From an uncultured Muribaculaceae bacterium (GTDB lineage: Bacteria; Bacteroidota; Bacteroidia; Bacteroidales; Muribaculaceae), in NCBI GenBank assembly GCA_910586565.1, contig CAJUIT010000021.1:1-47602 (forward strand): 47,602 nt of DNA, read 5' to 3'. The stretch's first letter is position 1. The number at the start of each line of letters is the position of its first letter. Below are positions 34,094 to 42,360 of the stretch, piece after piece. Under the pieces are notes generated by a model. It ran no database searches and had not been told where the DNA came from. It saw nothing but the letters and a program-made list of their open reading frames with translations. A program made the translations under genes and the position numbers.

Positions 34094-35608
34094 TCAGATT
34101 TCGCGGTGAACCCTGTGCCCTTCCACATAAATGGCGCTGAACGGGCGCGACGGGCAGAGATTTTCACACGCACCGCAACCGATGCACCGCTCGTCATTCA
34201 CCACGGGAATTTTGGGCGAGTCGGGATTTGAGGCATCGGAATTGACCATAGTGATAGCTCCGGCAGGACAATGGCGGGCGCAATTGCCGCAGCTCACACC
34301 CTCGGTGAGGGGCAGGCAGTTTTCGGCAATCCACACGGCGTGCCCTATCTGCAACGACGATTTTTCAGCAACAGAGACCGGACGGATGGCTCCCGCCGGA
34401 CAAACCTGCGAGCACCGGTTGCACTCGGGGCGGCAGTAACCGCGCTCATACGACGACCGCGGCTGCATCATTGTTTCCAAATCGTCGGACGGGCGCAACA
34501 CGCCGTTGGGGCAAGCGGCCACGCAGAGCTGACACCCTGTGCAATGACGGGTGAGATGCCGCAGCCCAACCGCACCGGGGGGCACCACCGGAGTTTTCCT
34601 CGCGGGAATCTTCTTGTCGAGAATCACCGCAAGACCGCCGTCGACAGTTTTTTCAGCAGCCGAGATTGCTCCCGCACCTGCCAGTGCTGCAGCCGACACA
34701 AGGAAATTGCGTCGACCGGTTGATTCGGGCGATTCAACCATGTTGTTCTTATCGGAGCTGCCGGTTGCAGGAACTGTTGCCGCACGTTTGCGAGGAACAT
34801 AGCTGATTGCTCCGTGGCGGCACGTGTCGATGCAATCGAAGCAGGCAACGCAGCGCGAATAATCTATTTTGTGAGCTTTGGGGTCGATACATGAACCTTT
34901 GCAACTGCGCGCGCAAAGACCGCACGAATTGCATTTTGTCACATCAATGACCGGACGGAACACCGACACTCGCGACAGCAACCCGAGGAAAGTTCCCACC
35001 GGGCACACCGTGTTGCAGTAGGTGCGGCCGTTGCGCCATGCCAGCACGGCAAGCACTATGAGGGTTAGGGAAGCCACAGCAAGCACACCGCCGCTGCGCA
35101 GCCACACTTCCTTTTCATAGAACGCATAGCTGTCGGCTCGTTCGGCAAAATATGCAAGCACATTGTTGCCCCAGATGTAAAGCGGTGAAAGGAGCGTCTG
35201 GACAATACGGCCATAGGAGCTGTAGGGAGCGAGCAGCGCCACAGCCGAGCCCACCCCGGCCACAAGCGCCGCCACAAACAGGACGCCCACGCCATAACGC
35301 AGCCATGACAAGGCCGGAGAATAGCTGTAGCGATAGCGACGTTTCTTACCCATGCGGCCGAAGCGTGCAAAAATATCCTGCATCACCCCGAGCGGGCAGA
35401 TTACCGAACAATACACACGTCCGAAAATCAACGTCAAAGCCACGAGCGAAACCACAACGGCGACATTCACTGCAAGCAATGCGGGGAGAAACTGCACCCG
35501 TGCCATCCACCCCAACACACCATGCACACTCCCGGTGAAATCGAGAAACAGCAGGGTTATACCGGTCAGAAACAGCAGGGCCAGTGTTATTCTGAATTTT
35601 CTTAACAT
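34094..35608 (-). CDS. Fused NapH-NapG-like membrane polyferredoxin
   Basis: 504 aa from ATG 35608; an in-frame GTG at 35680 is 8 bases past the predicted transcription start. The N-half is NapH/MauN-like: four helices (about 5-25, 40-62, 103-127, 175-191), two C-x3-C-P motifs (Cys67/71, Cys198/202), and a cytoplasmic ferredoxin domain (Cys226-Cys263). At 299-316 an internal twin-arginine signal-like segment (R-R-N-F-L-V-S plus a hydrophobic run) crosses the membrane. A NapG-like domain follows with four Cys groups (about 356-366, 392-403, 440-447, 475-485). Electrons could pass from quinol or cytoplasmic donors to the periplasm. First gene of the operon. Confidence 0.9.
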   Translation of the reverse strand: MLRKFRITLALLFLTGITLLFLDFTGSVHGVLGWMARVQFLPALLAVNVAVVVSLVALTLIFGRVYCSVICPLGVMQDIFARFGRMGKKRRYRYSYSPALSWLRYGVGVLFVAALVAGVGSAVALLAPYSSYGRIVQTLLSPLYIWGNNVLAYFAERADSYAFYEKEVWLRSGGVLAVASLTLIVLAVLAWRNGRTYCNTVCPVGTFLGLLSRVSVFRPVIDVTKCNSCGLCARSCKGSCIDPKAHKIDYSRCVACFDCIDTCRHGAISYVPRKRAATVPATGSSDKNNMVESPESTGRRNFLVSAAALAGAGAISAAEKTVDGGLAVILDKKIPARKTPVVPPGAVGLRHLTRHCTGCQLCVAACPNGVLRPSDDLETMMQPRSSYERGYCRPECNRCSQVCPAGAIRPVSVAEKSSLQIGHAVWIAENCLPLTEGVSCGNCARHCPAGAITMVNSDASNPDSPKIPVVNDERCIGCGACENLCPSRPFSAIYVEGHRVHREI

Positions 35609-35694
35609 AAGCCTCTCAAACAACAGAGTTAATATATACAGTGCCGCCACGATGTGTCCCGGATCCGGTTTGCAGCGCACTTATTTCCCGGAAG

Positions 35695-35727
35695 CAAATT
35701 TAAGCATAAAAAGCCCTATCCACCAAC
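35695..35727 (-). promoter_or_regulatory. Promoter of the polyferredoxin/AKR operon
   Basis: Minus strand: GTTG (35724-35727, one mismatch to TTTG), 21 bp, exact TAAATTTG (35695-35702). Start near 35688 gives a leader of about 80 nt to ATG 35608. Confidence 0.6.
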
Positions 35728-35800
35728 CATTTTCACGGGAGTTGTTACCGTTTTTCCTTTCCGCCGAGGCGTTTTCGTCAACAGCTGTTTCAAGCTGTCG

Positions 35801-37387
35801 TCAGGAGGCGTCGATAGCCTGGATATCGGCCTCGAATGTGTCGCGGTTAATCGCGCGGTTGCGCAATTTGTTGCGGTAGGCATAGATGGTGTTGACGCTG
35901 TAGTTGAGAATCTGGGCCACACGTGTGGCATCCTCAATGCCCAGACGCATGAAAGCGAGAATGCGCAAATCGGAGTTGAGCAACTCACCCTCGGCAAGCA
36001 CAATCTGCTCCTCGGGGCGCAACAGTTCGTTGACCTTTTTCACAAACGAGGGATAGATGTGCAGAAACGCATCGTCGAAAACCGAGTAGAACTCCTTACT
36101 CTGCTCGTCGATGAACTTGCCCGATTTCGTTATCTTGAACAGCTCGTCGACCTGCCCTGCCGAAATTTTGCGGTTGGCAAGCTTGCAGAACTGTTTGAGC
36201 TTATCCATATAAATGGAGCAGAGCGTTAGGAACTGACTGATGTAGACCTCCTTGGTTTTGTTCGACTCCTCAAGGTTACGTTTCATTTTCGCAACCTTGG
36301 TGAGCTGGCGGCGGAGCACATAAATCGCTGCCACCAACGCAAACAGGCACACCATCATTATGGAGATTACAACGTAGATGAGTGTTCGCCACTGGGCAAT
36401 CTGGTTGAGGTGGTCATTCTCAATCACCGTGAGGAGTTCCGATGTTTGCGACAGTCGCACCGAAGCACGGCTCTCCACCACATTGTTCATCGCCGCCACC
36501 AGATAATCGTGGGCGCGGCGGGTGTCGCCGAGCTCAAACAACATGCCGCCGAGCTCCTGAAGCGAAGTCACCTCCATTGTGGCCATGCGCGTGTCGGTGA
36601 TAGCCGACAGGCCGAGATAGTAAAGGTATTCGTTTCTGTCGCCGCGCGCTCTTGCAATGGAGGCCAGGATGTGACAGGCAATGGCATAAGTTGAGGTATC
36701 GGGGTCGATATCCCTTATAAGCTCAGTGAGCAACGCACGGCTCTTTGTGTATTCCCGGCAGAAAAACAGGTATTCCCCGAGGTTTAGCCTGTACTCGGGC
36801 GATTTCGGTTCGAGCAACGGGAGCAACGACCGCTGCGCCTCTATCGCACGGTTGTTCCAGTAATCGTAGGTAGAGATGAATCCGTCGTAGTAATTCGAGA
36901 TGTAATAATACATCTGGCGAGCCGATGAGTAGTAGTTTTTCTTCTGCGTCGGGGTCATTCCCACGGTGTCGATCATCTCGAATTCGTTGATGGCATCGTT
37001 GATATAGCCGCTGATGGAAAGATAGGTGGCTCTGCGCGCCCTGAAATCGTTGGCCAACGAATCCGTGCCCTTTTCAACCGCCATGTCAAGCCCCTCGGAA
37101 TAGTAGATGAGCGCTGAATCGTTGTTAAACGAGCTGTAACCACGGGCAACATCCATAGTGTGGTCAAACCACTCGGGACTCCCCTCCTCAAGCCCGTGAC
37201 GAGCGAGCTTGAGCGAGTCAAGCGACGCTTCACGGCGAAGTTTGTAGATATCGCGCTTGCCGACCTCTCCGTCGAGCCGCAACAGCACCTGCTCCACCGT
37301 GTGGTCGGAAATATCCGATGCCGATGCCGCAAACCCGCATGCCAGCAGCGCTATCGACACAATTACTGTCTTGACAACTGATTTCAT
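35801..37387 (-). CDS. DUF6377 membrane-anchored TPR regulator with C-terminal HTH
   Basis: 528 aa from ATG 37387, which begins a clear signal peptide (MKSVVKTVIVSIALLACGFA). An earlier ATG (37438) lies 8 bases after the -7 element and would bury the signal. A periplasmic TPR-like region (about 20-320) precedes one membrane helix (about 335-357), a coiled-coil stretch with K-x-M-K-R-N-L-E-E-S-N-K-T-K-E, and a cytoplasmic C-terminus. That end has a LuxR-like helix-turn-helix (DATRVAQILNYSVNTIYAYRNKLRNRA, about 486-512). These features match DUF6377 of Bacteroidetes. It probably senses envelope state and regulates transcription; targets unknown, but it is divergent from envelope-assembly genes. 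Confidence 0.9.
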   Translation of the reverse strand: MKSVVKTVIVSIALLACGFAASASDISDHTVEQVLLRLDGEVGKRDIYKLRREASLDSLKLARHGLEEGSPEWFDHTMDVARGYSSFNNDSALIYYSEGLDMAVEKGTDSLANDFRARRATYLSISGYINDAINEFEMIDTVGMTPTQKKNYYSSARQMYYYISNYYDGFISTYDYWNNRAIEAQRSLLPLLEPKSPEYRLNLGEYLFFCREYTKSRALLTELIRDIDPDTSTYAIACHILASIARARGDRNEYLYYLGLSAITDTRMATMEVTSLQELGGMLFELGDTRRAHDYLVAAMNNVVESRASVRLSQTSELLTVIENDHLNQIAQWRTLIYVVISIMMVCLFALVAAIYVLRRQLTKVAKMKRNLEESNKTKEVYISQFLTLCSIYMDKLKQFCKLANRKISAGQVDELFKITKSGKFIDEQSKEFYSVFDDAFLHIYPSFVKKVNELLRPEEQIVLAEGELLNSDLRILAFMRLGIEDATRVAQILNYSVNTIYAYRNKLRNRAINRDTFEADIQAIDAS

Positions 37388-37446
37388 TAAGTTGTAGTAT
37401 TTTTTCTGAAGCCGACCCTGAACAAATGCGCCGGCCATTACAATCG

Positions 37447-37454
37447 CAAATTTA
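37447..37454 (-). promoter_or_regulatory. -7 element of the DUF6377 gene
   Basis: Minus-strand TAAATTTG, exact consensus, giving a start near 37440 and a leader of about 53 nt. The -33 is poor. It lies in a 431-bp divergent gap that otherwise holds only the promoter and palindrome for the plus-strand operon. Confidence 0.55.
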
Positions 37455-37628
37455 GCAAAAAACCTCCGATTGGCGAAAAGGCTCCCGTAGCGCGCCTCAA
37501 CCGCATTAAGCAGCCGGTCAAATTAAACGAATGCTAAATAACGAGCAGTTAGTGTTCAGTTTTTTAATTTAATATAGTATCAGTTTAATTTGAACAGATA
37601 CTTACAATAATAAAATTCACTCTCCTTA

Positions 37629-37642
37629 ACATGCGGGCATGT
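37629..37642. promoter_or_regulatory. Palindrome overlapping the PPIase operon promoter
   Basis: ACATGC-GG-GCATGT is a perfect 6-bp inverted repeat with a 2-bp spacer. Its right edge overlaps the -33 element at 37641. The position fits an operator, for a repressor or a sigma-contact regulator, but no regulator is known to bind this sequence. Confidence 0.4.
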
Positions 37643-37671
37643 TGCAGTATGGAAAAGAAAATGTAATTTTG
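37641..37671 (+). promoter_or_regulatory. Promoter of the PPIase/OstA/M18 operon
   Basis: GTTG (37641-37644, one mismatch), 19 bp, exact TAATTTTG (37664-37671). Start near 37678, leader of about 140 nt before GTG 37819. Confidence 0.65.
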
Positions 37672-37818
37672 CAGGTTGAACAACAACCCGTTAAAGTTCA
37701 ACACCTCGTTGCAGCCCCGGCGACATTTTGCCGGAACACGCTGCTACGGATTCGCGGGCACACAACCCGCGGGTTAAAACAACAGAAATAAAACAGTTCA
37801 TCACACATAGAAACTCAC

Positions 37819-39180
37819 GTGAAAATCAAATCGACATTATCATCGCTCGCCTTCACGGCAGTGGCATTAGCGGCTCTCGCCGCCAACAACAACGTTGTGG
37901 AGGAAGTGGCCTGGATGGTAGGTGACCAACCTATTTATAAAAGTGAAATCGAGGAGGCCTACCAGCAGATGCTCTATGAGAAAACACCGGTGAAAGGCGA
38001 CCCCTACTGCGTTATCCCCGAGCAGCTTGCTCTGGAAAAACTTTTCATCCACCAGGCCGACATCGACACCGTTGAGGTTGAGGAATCGCGAGTTTCGATG
38101 GCTGTTGAACAGCGCTTGAACTACCTCATCAACAATCTCGGCTCGAAAGAGAAGGTTGAGGAATACTTCCGCAAACCGCTCCCCGAGTTCCGCCAGCAGA
38201 TGGCCGACAACATGCGCAACCAGTATCGCGTACAGATGGTGCAGAGCAACATCTCTAAGGATCTCAAGGTAACACCATCCGACGTTCGCAAATACTTCAC
38301 CACACTCCCCGAAGATTCCATTCCGTTCATCCCGCTGCAGGTGGAGGTTGAAATCATAACCGTCAACCCGAAGATTCCGCAGCAGGAAATCGACGACGTG
38401 AAAGCGCGTCTGCGCGACTATGCCGACCGTGTCACCAGCGGCGAATCATCCTTCTCGACACTCGCCATCCTCTATTCGGAGGACCCCGGCAGCAACGTGC
38501 GCGGCGGTGAAATCGGATTCATGGGCAAAGGTCACCTCGAACCTGAATATGCGGCCGTGGCCTTCAACCTCAACGACACAAAGAAAGTGTCGAAGATTGT
38601 GGAAACACAATATGGCTACCACATCATCCAGCTCATCGAAAAGCGCGGCGACCGCATCAACACCCGCCACATCCTTCTGCGCCCGAAAGTGTCGGATGCC
38701 GAACTTGTGAAATCGGTGAACCGCCTCGACTCCCTGCGCGCCGAGATTCTCAACGGCAAATTCACTTTCGAGGAGGCCACATGGGTATCGCAGGATAAGG
38801 ACACCCGCAACAACCACGGCCAGATGGTGAACCCCGAGAACAACACCATCCGTTTCGAGATGTCGCAGCTCCCGCAGGAGGTTGCCAAAACCATCGACAA
38901 GATGGAAGTAGGCGACATTTCCGAAGCTTTCATCATGAAAGACCCCAAACGCAACAGCGACATTGTTGCGATTGTGAAACTCACCGCCCGCATCCCCGCC
39001 CACAAGGCCAATCTTTCCGACGACTACCAGACAATCAAGGGTATGTATGAGGAATCGGCCCGCCAGAAAATGGTTAAGGATTGGGTTGCGAAGAAAATCA
39101 AGGATACCTACGTTAAAATCGAGGATAATTGGGTTGACTGCGAGTTCCAGCACGAGGGGTGGCTTAAAATAAAGAAGTAA
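37819..39180 (+). CDS. SurA-like periplasmic peptidyl-prolyl isomerase
   Basis: 453 aa from a GTG codon; no in-frame ATG precedes the signal peptide (residues 1-22, ending LAALAANN). A SurA-type N-terminal helical domain (about 30-165) with V-A-W-M-V-G-D-Q-P-I leads to two parvulin-type rotamase domains. The first covers about 172-277, with FSTLAILYSEDPGS, GGEIGFMGKG and QYGYHIIQL; the second follows from RHILLRPKVS. Such chaperones guide outer-membrane proteins through the periplasm. The LPS-transport-like gene follows 36 bp later, consistent with an outer-membrane biogenesis operon. Confidence 0.93.
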   Translation: MKIKSTLSSLAFTAVALAALAANNNVVEEVAWMVGDQPIYKSEIEEAYQQMLYEKTPVKGDPYCVIPEQLALEKLFIHQADIDTVEVEESRVSMAVEQRLNYLINNLGSKEKVEEYFRKPLPEFRQQMADNMRNQYRVQMVQSNISKDLKVTPSDVRKYFTTLPEDSIPFIPLQVEVEIITVNPKIPQQEIDDVKARLRDYADRVTSGESSFSTLAILYSEDPGSNVRGGEIGFMGKGHLEPEYAAVAFNLNDTKKVSKIVETQYGYHIIQLIEKRGDRINTRHILLRPKVSDAELVKSVNRLDSLRAEILNGKFTFEEATWVSQDKDTRNNHGQMVNPENNTIRFEMSQLPQEVAKTIDKMEVGDISEAFIMKDPKRNSDIVAIVKLTARIPAHKANLSDDYQTIKGMYEESARQKMVKDWVAKKIKDTYVKIEDNWVDCEFQHEGWLKIKK

Positions 39181-39216
39181 CCACCCTCACCTCAACCTCC
39201 CAAATCAGCGCTTTTT

Positions 39217-40974
39217 ATGCACAATTCACAAAAACCGCTTGGCATGTATGCCGGGTTTATGGTGGCGGCCGCTGTGGCCGCCATCTCGGTTATTGCCCCT
39301 GCGCAACAGCCTGCGGGAGGCAAACCGCGTGCGGCAATTCCCCGCCATTCACTGCGTCAGCCCGACACACTCCCCATCGCCCCCTCCATCCCCTCGGCCA
39401 ACCGCTATCAACGCGACAAGGTGTTTCTCGAACGCGCCAACGAGCTGCGCGCCCTCCAGGGAAACGACTACCAGATTGTGGTGGGCGACGTGATGTTCCG
39501 CAAAGGCGACATGTTCATGTTCTGCGACAGCGCCCATTTCTACGACAACCCCGGCGCTCTGGAAGCCTACGGGAACGTGCGCATGGAACAGGGGGACACC
39601 CTTTTCGTCTATGCCGACGAGCTTAACTATGCCGACTCCACACAGCTCGCCATCCTCTATGCCGACGTAGGCAAAAAGGTGCGGCTCATTAACCGCGACG
39701 TAACCCTCACTACCGACGTGTTCAACTACGACCTCGGGATAGAGCTGGGCTACTATGAGGTGGGAGGCGTGCTCACCGACAAGGAAAACCGCCTCGACTC
39801 ATGGTATGGTGAATACAGCCCGTCGTCGAAAGACGCGCTTTTCCGCGAGAACGTGCACCTCAACAGCCTGAGCGAAAACGACACCCTCGACATCTACACC
39901 GAGGAAATGCTCTACAACACGTTCACCCACATCGCCATTCTCGACACTATTTCAACCATCATCTCGGGCGACGGCACAATCTACACCTCAAGCGGAGTAT
40001 ACAACACCGAAACCTCGCAGGCCGACCTCTACCGCCGCTCGCTTGTGGTGGCGAAGAACGGCAACACCCTCACCGGCGACACTCTCTATTACGACCGCAA
40101 CACCGGTTTCGGCGAAGCTTTCGGCAATATCGAACTCACCGACACGGCCAACAAAGTGGTGCTCACGGGCGACTACGGCTACTATTTCGAAATCGCCGAC
40201 AGCGCCCTCGTCACCGGCCACGCGCTTGCCAAGGAATACTCGTCGCCTGCCGATACTCTCTATCTCCACGGCGACACCATCCGCACCTTCCTCATCATCG
40301 AACCTGAGAAGCAACTCAACGACTCGGTGACCGTGCCGGCCGACACCACCCACCATCTCATCGCAGCCCCCCACGTGAGGTTCTACCGCTCCGACATTCA
40401 GGGTCTGTGCGATTCAATGACCGTGGTGCAACGCGACTCCATTCTCTACATGAACTATCACCCCGTGGTGTGGAACGAGTCGAAACAGATTTTCGGCAAT
40501 GTAATTCAAGTGCATTTCCGCGACTCGGTGGCCGACTGGGCCAAACTCCCCGAGTTCGGCTTCATGGCCGAATGGATCGACGAGGAATTTTACAACCAGC
40601 TGACAGGCAAGGAGATGTTTGCAACGTTTGAGAACGGTGGCATAAAGCATCTCGATGTCAGCGGCAACGTGCAGGGAATCATGCTCCCGATGGAGAACGA
40701 TTCAACCTACAACAAAATAGCCAATTTTGAAAGCTCGTTCCTCTCGGCCGATTTCAAGAACCAGGCCATCGACCGCCTGAAAATGTGGCCCGAGACACCG
40801 GGAACAATGACACCTCTCTATCTGGCAAAGAAAAGCCTGTTCTACCTCCCGCAGTTCCGCTGGCTCGAACCTCTGCGGCCGGTTTCGCCAGAAGATGTGT
40901 TCAACATCTCCCCCGAATTTCTGATGCTTATGGAGGAGCCCCCGTTCGGCGGCAAGCGCCAGCGCGGTAAATAA
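39217..40974 (+). CDS. OstA-like (LptA/LptD N-domain) LPS transport protein
   Basis: 585 aa. A signal peptide (about 10-30) leads into repeated beta-jellyroll units of the OstA family: VVGDVMFRKGDMFMFCDSAH (about 87-106), a YADELNYADSTQLAILY stretch, and later LTGDTLYYDRNTGFGEAFG (about 285-303). Their D-x-L-x-Y-x-x-x-x-x-x-x-A-x-G-x-V pattern matches LptA-like bridge proteins that carry LPS across the periplasm. There is no LptD barrel, so this is the soluble OstA-like type common in Bacteroidetes. It lies between the PPIase and M18 genes. The exact step in LPS export is inferred from family. Confidence 0.88.
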   Translation: MHNSQKPLGMYAGFMVAAAVAAISVIAPAQQPAGGKPRAAIPRHSLRQPDTLPIAPSIPSANRYQRDKVFLERANELRALQGNDYQIVVGDVMFRKGDMFMFCDSAHFYDNPGALEAYGNVRMEQGDTLFVYADELNYADSTQLAILYADVGKKVRLINRDVTLTTDVFNYDLGIELGYYEVGGVLTDKENRLDSWYGEYSPSSKDALFRENVHLNSLSENDTLDIYTEEMLYNTFTHIAILDTISTIISGDGTIYTSSGVYNTETSQADLYRRSLVVAKNGNTLTGDTLYYDRNTGFGEAFGNIELTDTANKVVLTGDYGYYFEIADSALVTGHALAKEYSSPADTLYLHGDTIRTFLIIEPEKQLNDSVTVPADTTHHLIAAPHVRFYRSDIQGLCDSMTVVQRDSILYMNYHPVVWNESKQIFGNVIQVHFRDSVADWAKLPEFGFMAEWIDEEFYNQLTGKEMFATFENGGIKHLDVSGNVQGIMLPMENDSTYNKIANFESSFLSADFKNQAIDRLKMWPETPGTMTPLYLAKKSLFYLPQFRWLEPLRPVSPEDVFNISPEFLMLMEEPPFGGKRQRGK

Positions 40975-41026
40975 CCCGCTTCCATCCCCACGTTTTTCAC
41001 AACACTAATCTCCACCCTCTCTAATC

Positions 41027-42325
41027 ATGAATCCGCTAACCCTCGACCTTCTCAACTTTCTCGACAATTCAACCTGCAACTTCCTTGCAGTCGACAATAT
41101 CCGCCGCAAACTCGACAATGCCGGTTTCACGGCACTCGACATGCGCGATGCCTGGGCTCTTCAACCGGGCAAAAGCTATTATGTGATAAAGAACCATTCG
41201 GCAATCTTCGCTTTTACCGTTGGAACAGGTGATGCAGCCGAAGGGTTCAGAATCATCTGCGCCCACTCCGATTCACCCGGATTCCGAATCAAACCCAACG
41301 CCGAGATACTTTGCTCGGGAAATGTGCTGAAGCTCAACACCGAGGTCTACGGCGGCCCGATTCTCTACACATGGTTCGACCGTCCACTCTCCATTTCGGG
41401 CAGAGTAATCCTGAAAGGGAAATCGGCTCTTGAGCCTGAAACGCGGTTGATAAAATTCAACCGGCCGCTGCTCACCATCCCCCACCTCGCAATTCACTAC
41501 AACCGCTCGGTCAACGAAGGGAATCCGTTGTCGAAACAACGCGACATGCTCCCTGTGATGGCGATTCTTTCCGATAAGGAGGCCGCCGACGGCTATCTTC
41601 TCAATCTCGTTGCCGGAGAGCTTGGCGTAGACACCGATGATATTCTCGATTTCGACCTCACGCTGTTCGACACCACTCCGGCATGCGTGTTCGGTGCCGA
41701 CAACGAGTTTCTGTCGGCATCGCGCATCGACGACCTTGAGATGGCTCACTGCGCCCTGACAGCCCTTACCGACAGCGCAGCCTCAGGGGCGGGAAGCGTT
41801 ACGCGCGTCATGGCGGTGTTCGACAATGAAGAAACCGGCTCGGGAACAAAACAGGGGGCGGCATCGCCGATTCTGAAAAACATTCTTCAGCGCATCAACG
41901 CCGCCAAAGGTGGCAATGAGGAGACTTTCAGCCGCGCCGTTGCATCATCGTTCATGATTTCGGCCGACAACGGTCATGCCATCCACCCCAACTACGAAGG
42001 GATGCAGGACCCCACCAATCATCCGGTGCCGGGGAATGGTCCGGTCATCAAAATCAATGCCAACTGCAAATACATGACCGATGCTGAATCGGCGGCAGTG
42101 TTCCGCTCCATCTGCATGGAAGCCGGCGTGCCGGTGCAGACGTTCGTCAATCACAGCGATGTGGCCGGCGGTTCCACTCTCGGCAACATCCTCACCTCGC
42201 AAATCGACCTGCGCGGTGTCGACATGGGTGCTCCGCAATGGGCCATGCATTCTTGCCGCGAAACAGCCGCCGTTGCCGACCACCTCTACACCATCAAGGC
42301 GTTCACCCGATTCTTCAACATGTAA
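41027..42325 (+). CDS. apeB: M18 family aminopeptidase
   Basis: 432 aa. Zinc aminopeptidase of the aspartyl-aminopeptidase family, cytosolic, cleaving N-terminal acidic or neutral residues. Metal and catalytic motifs: CAHSDSPGFR (about 82-91, His84), MAVFDNEETGSGT (about 262-274, catalytic Glu pair), ISADNGHAIHPNY (about 311-323) and the C-terminal H-S-D-V-A-G-G-S-T-L-G-N (about 380-391). No signal peptide. Starts 52 bp after the OstA-like gene; its link to envelope genes may be only shared transcription. Confidence 0.94.
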   Translation: MNPLTLDLLNFLDNSTCNFLAVDNIRRKLDNAGFTALDMRDAWALQPGKSYYVIKNHSAIFAFTVGTGDAAEGFRIICAHSDSPGFRIKPNAEILCSGNVLKLNTEVYGGPILYTWFDRPLSISGRVILKGKSALEPETRLIKFNRPLLTIPHLAIHYNRSVNEGNPLSKQRDMLPVMAILSDKEAADGYLLNLVAGELGVDTDDILDFDLTLFDTTPACVFGADNEFLSASRIDDLEMAHCALTALTDSAASGAGSVTRVMAVFDNEETGSGTKQGAASPILKNILQRINAAKGGNEETFSRAVASSFMISADNGHAIHPNYEGMQDPTNHPVPGNGPVIKINANCKYMTDAESAAVFRSICMEAGVPVQTFVNHSDVAGGSTLGNILTSQIDLRGVDMGAPQWAMHSCRETAAVADHLYTIKAFTRFFNM

Positions 42326-42360
42326 CGTTGCCTGCCACGACAGCGCCGATACAACAAAAA

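Noticed and set aside
35609..35680. GTG extension of the polyferredoxin
   Set aside because: Its GTG would lie about 8 bases after the predicted transcription start, and the membrane domain is complete from ATG 35608.
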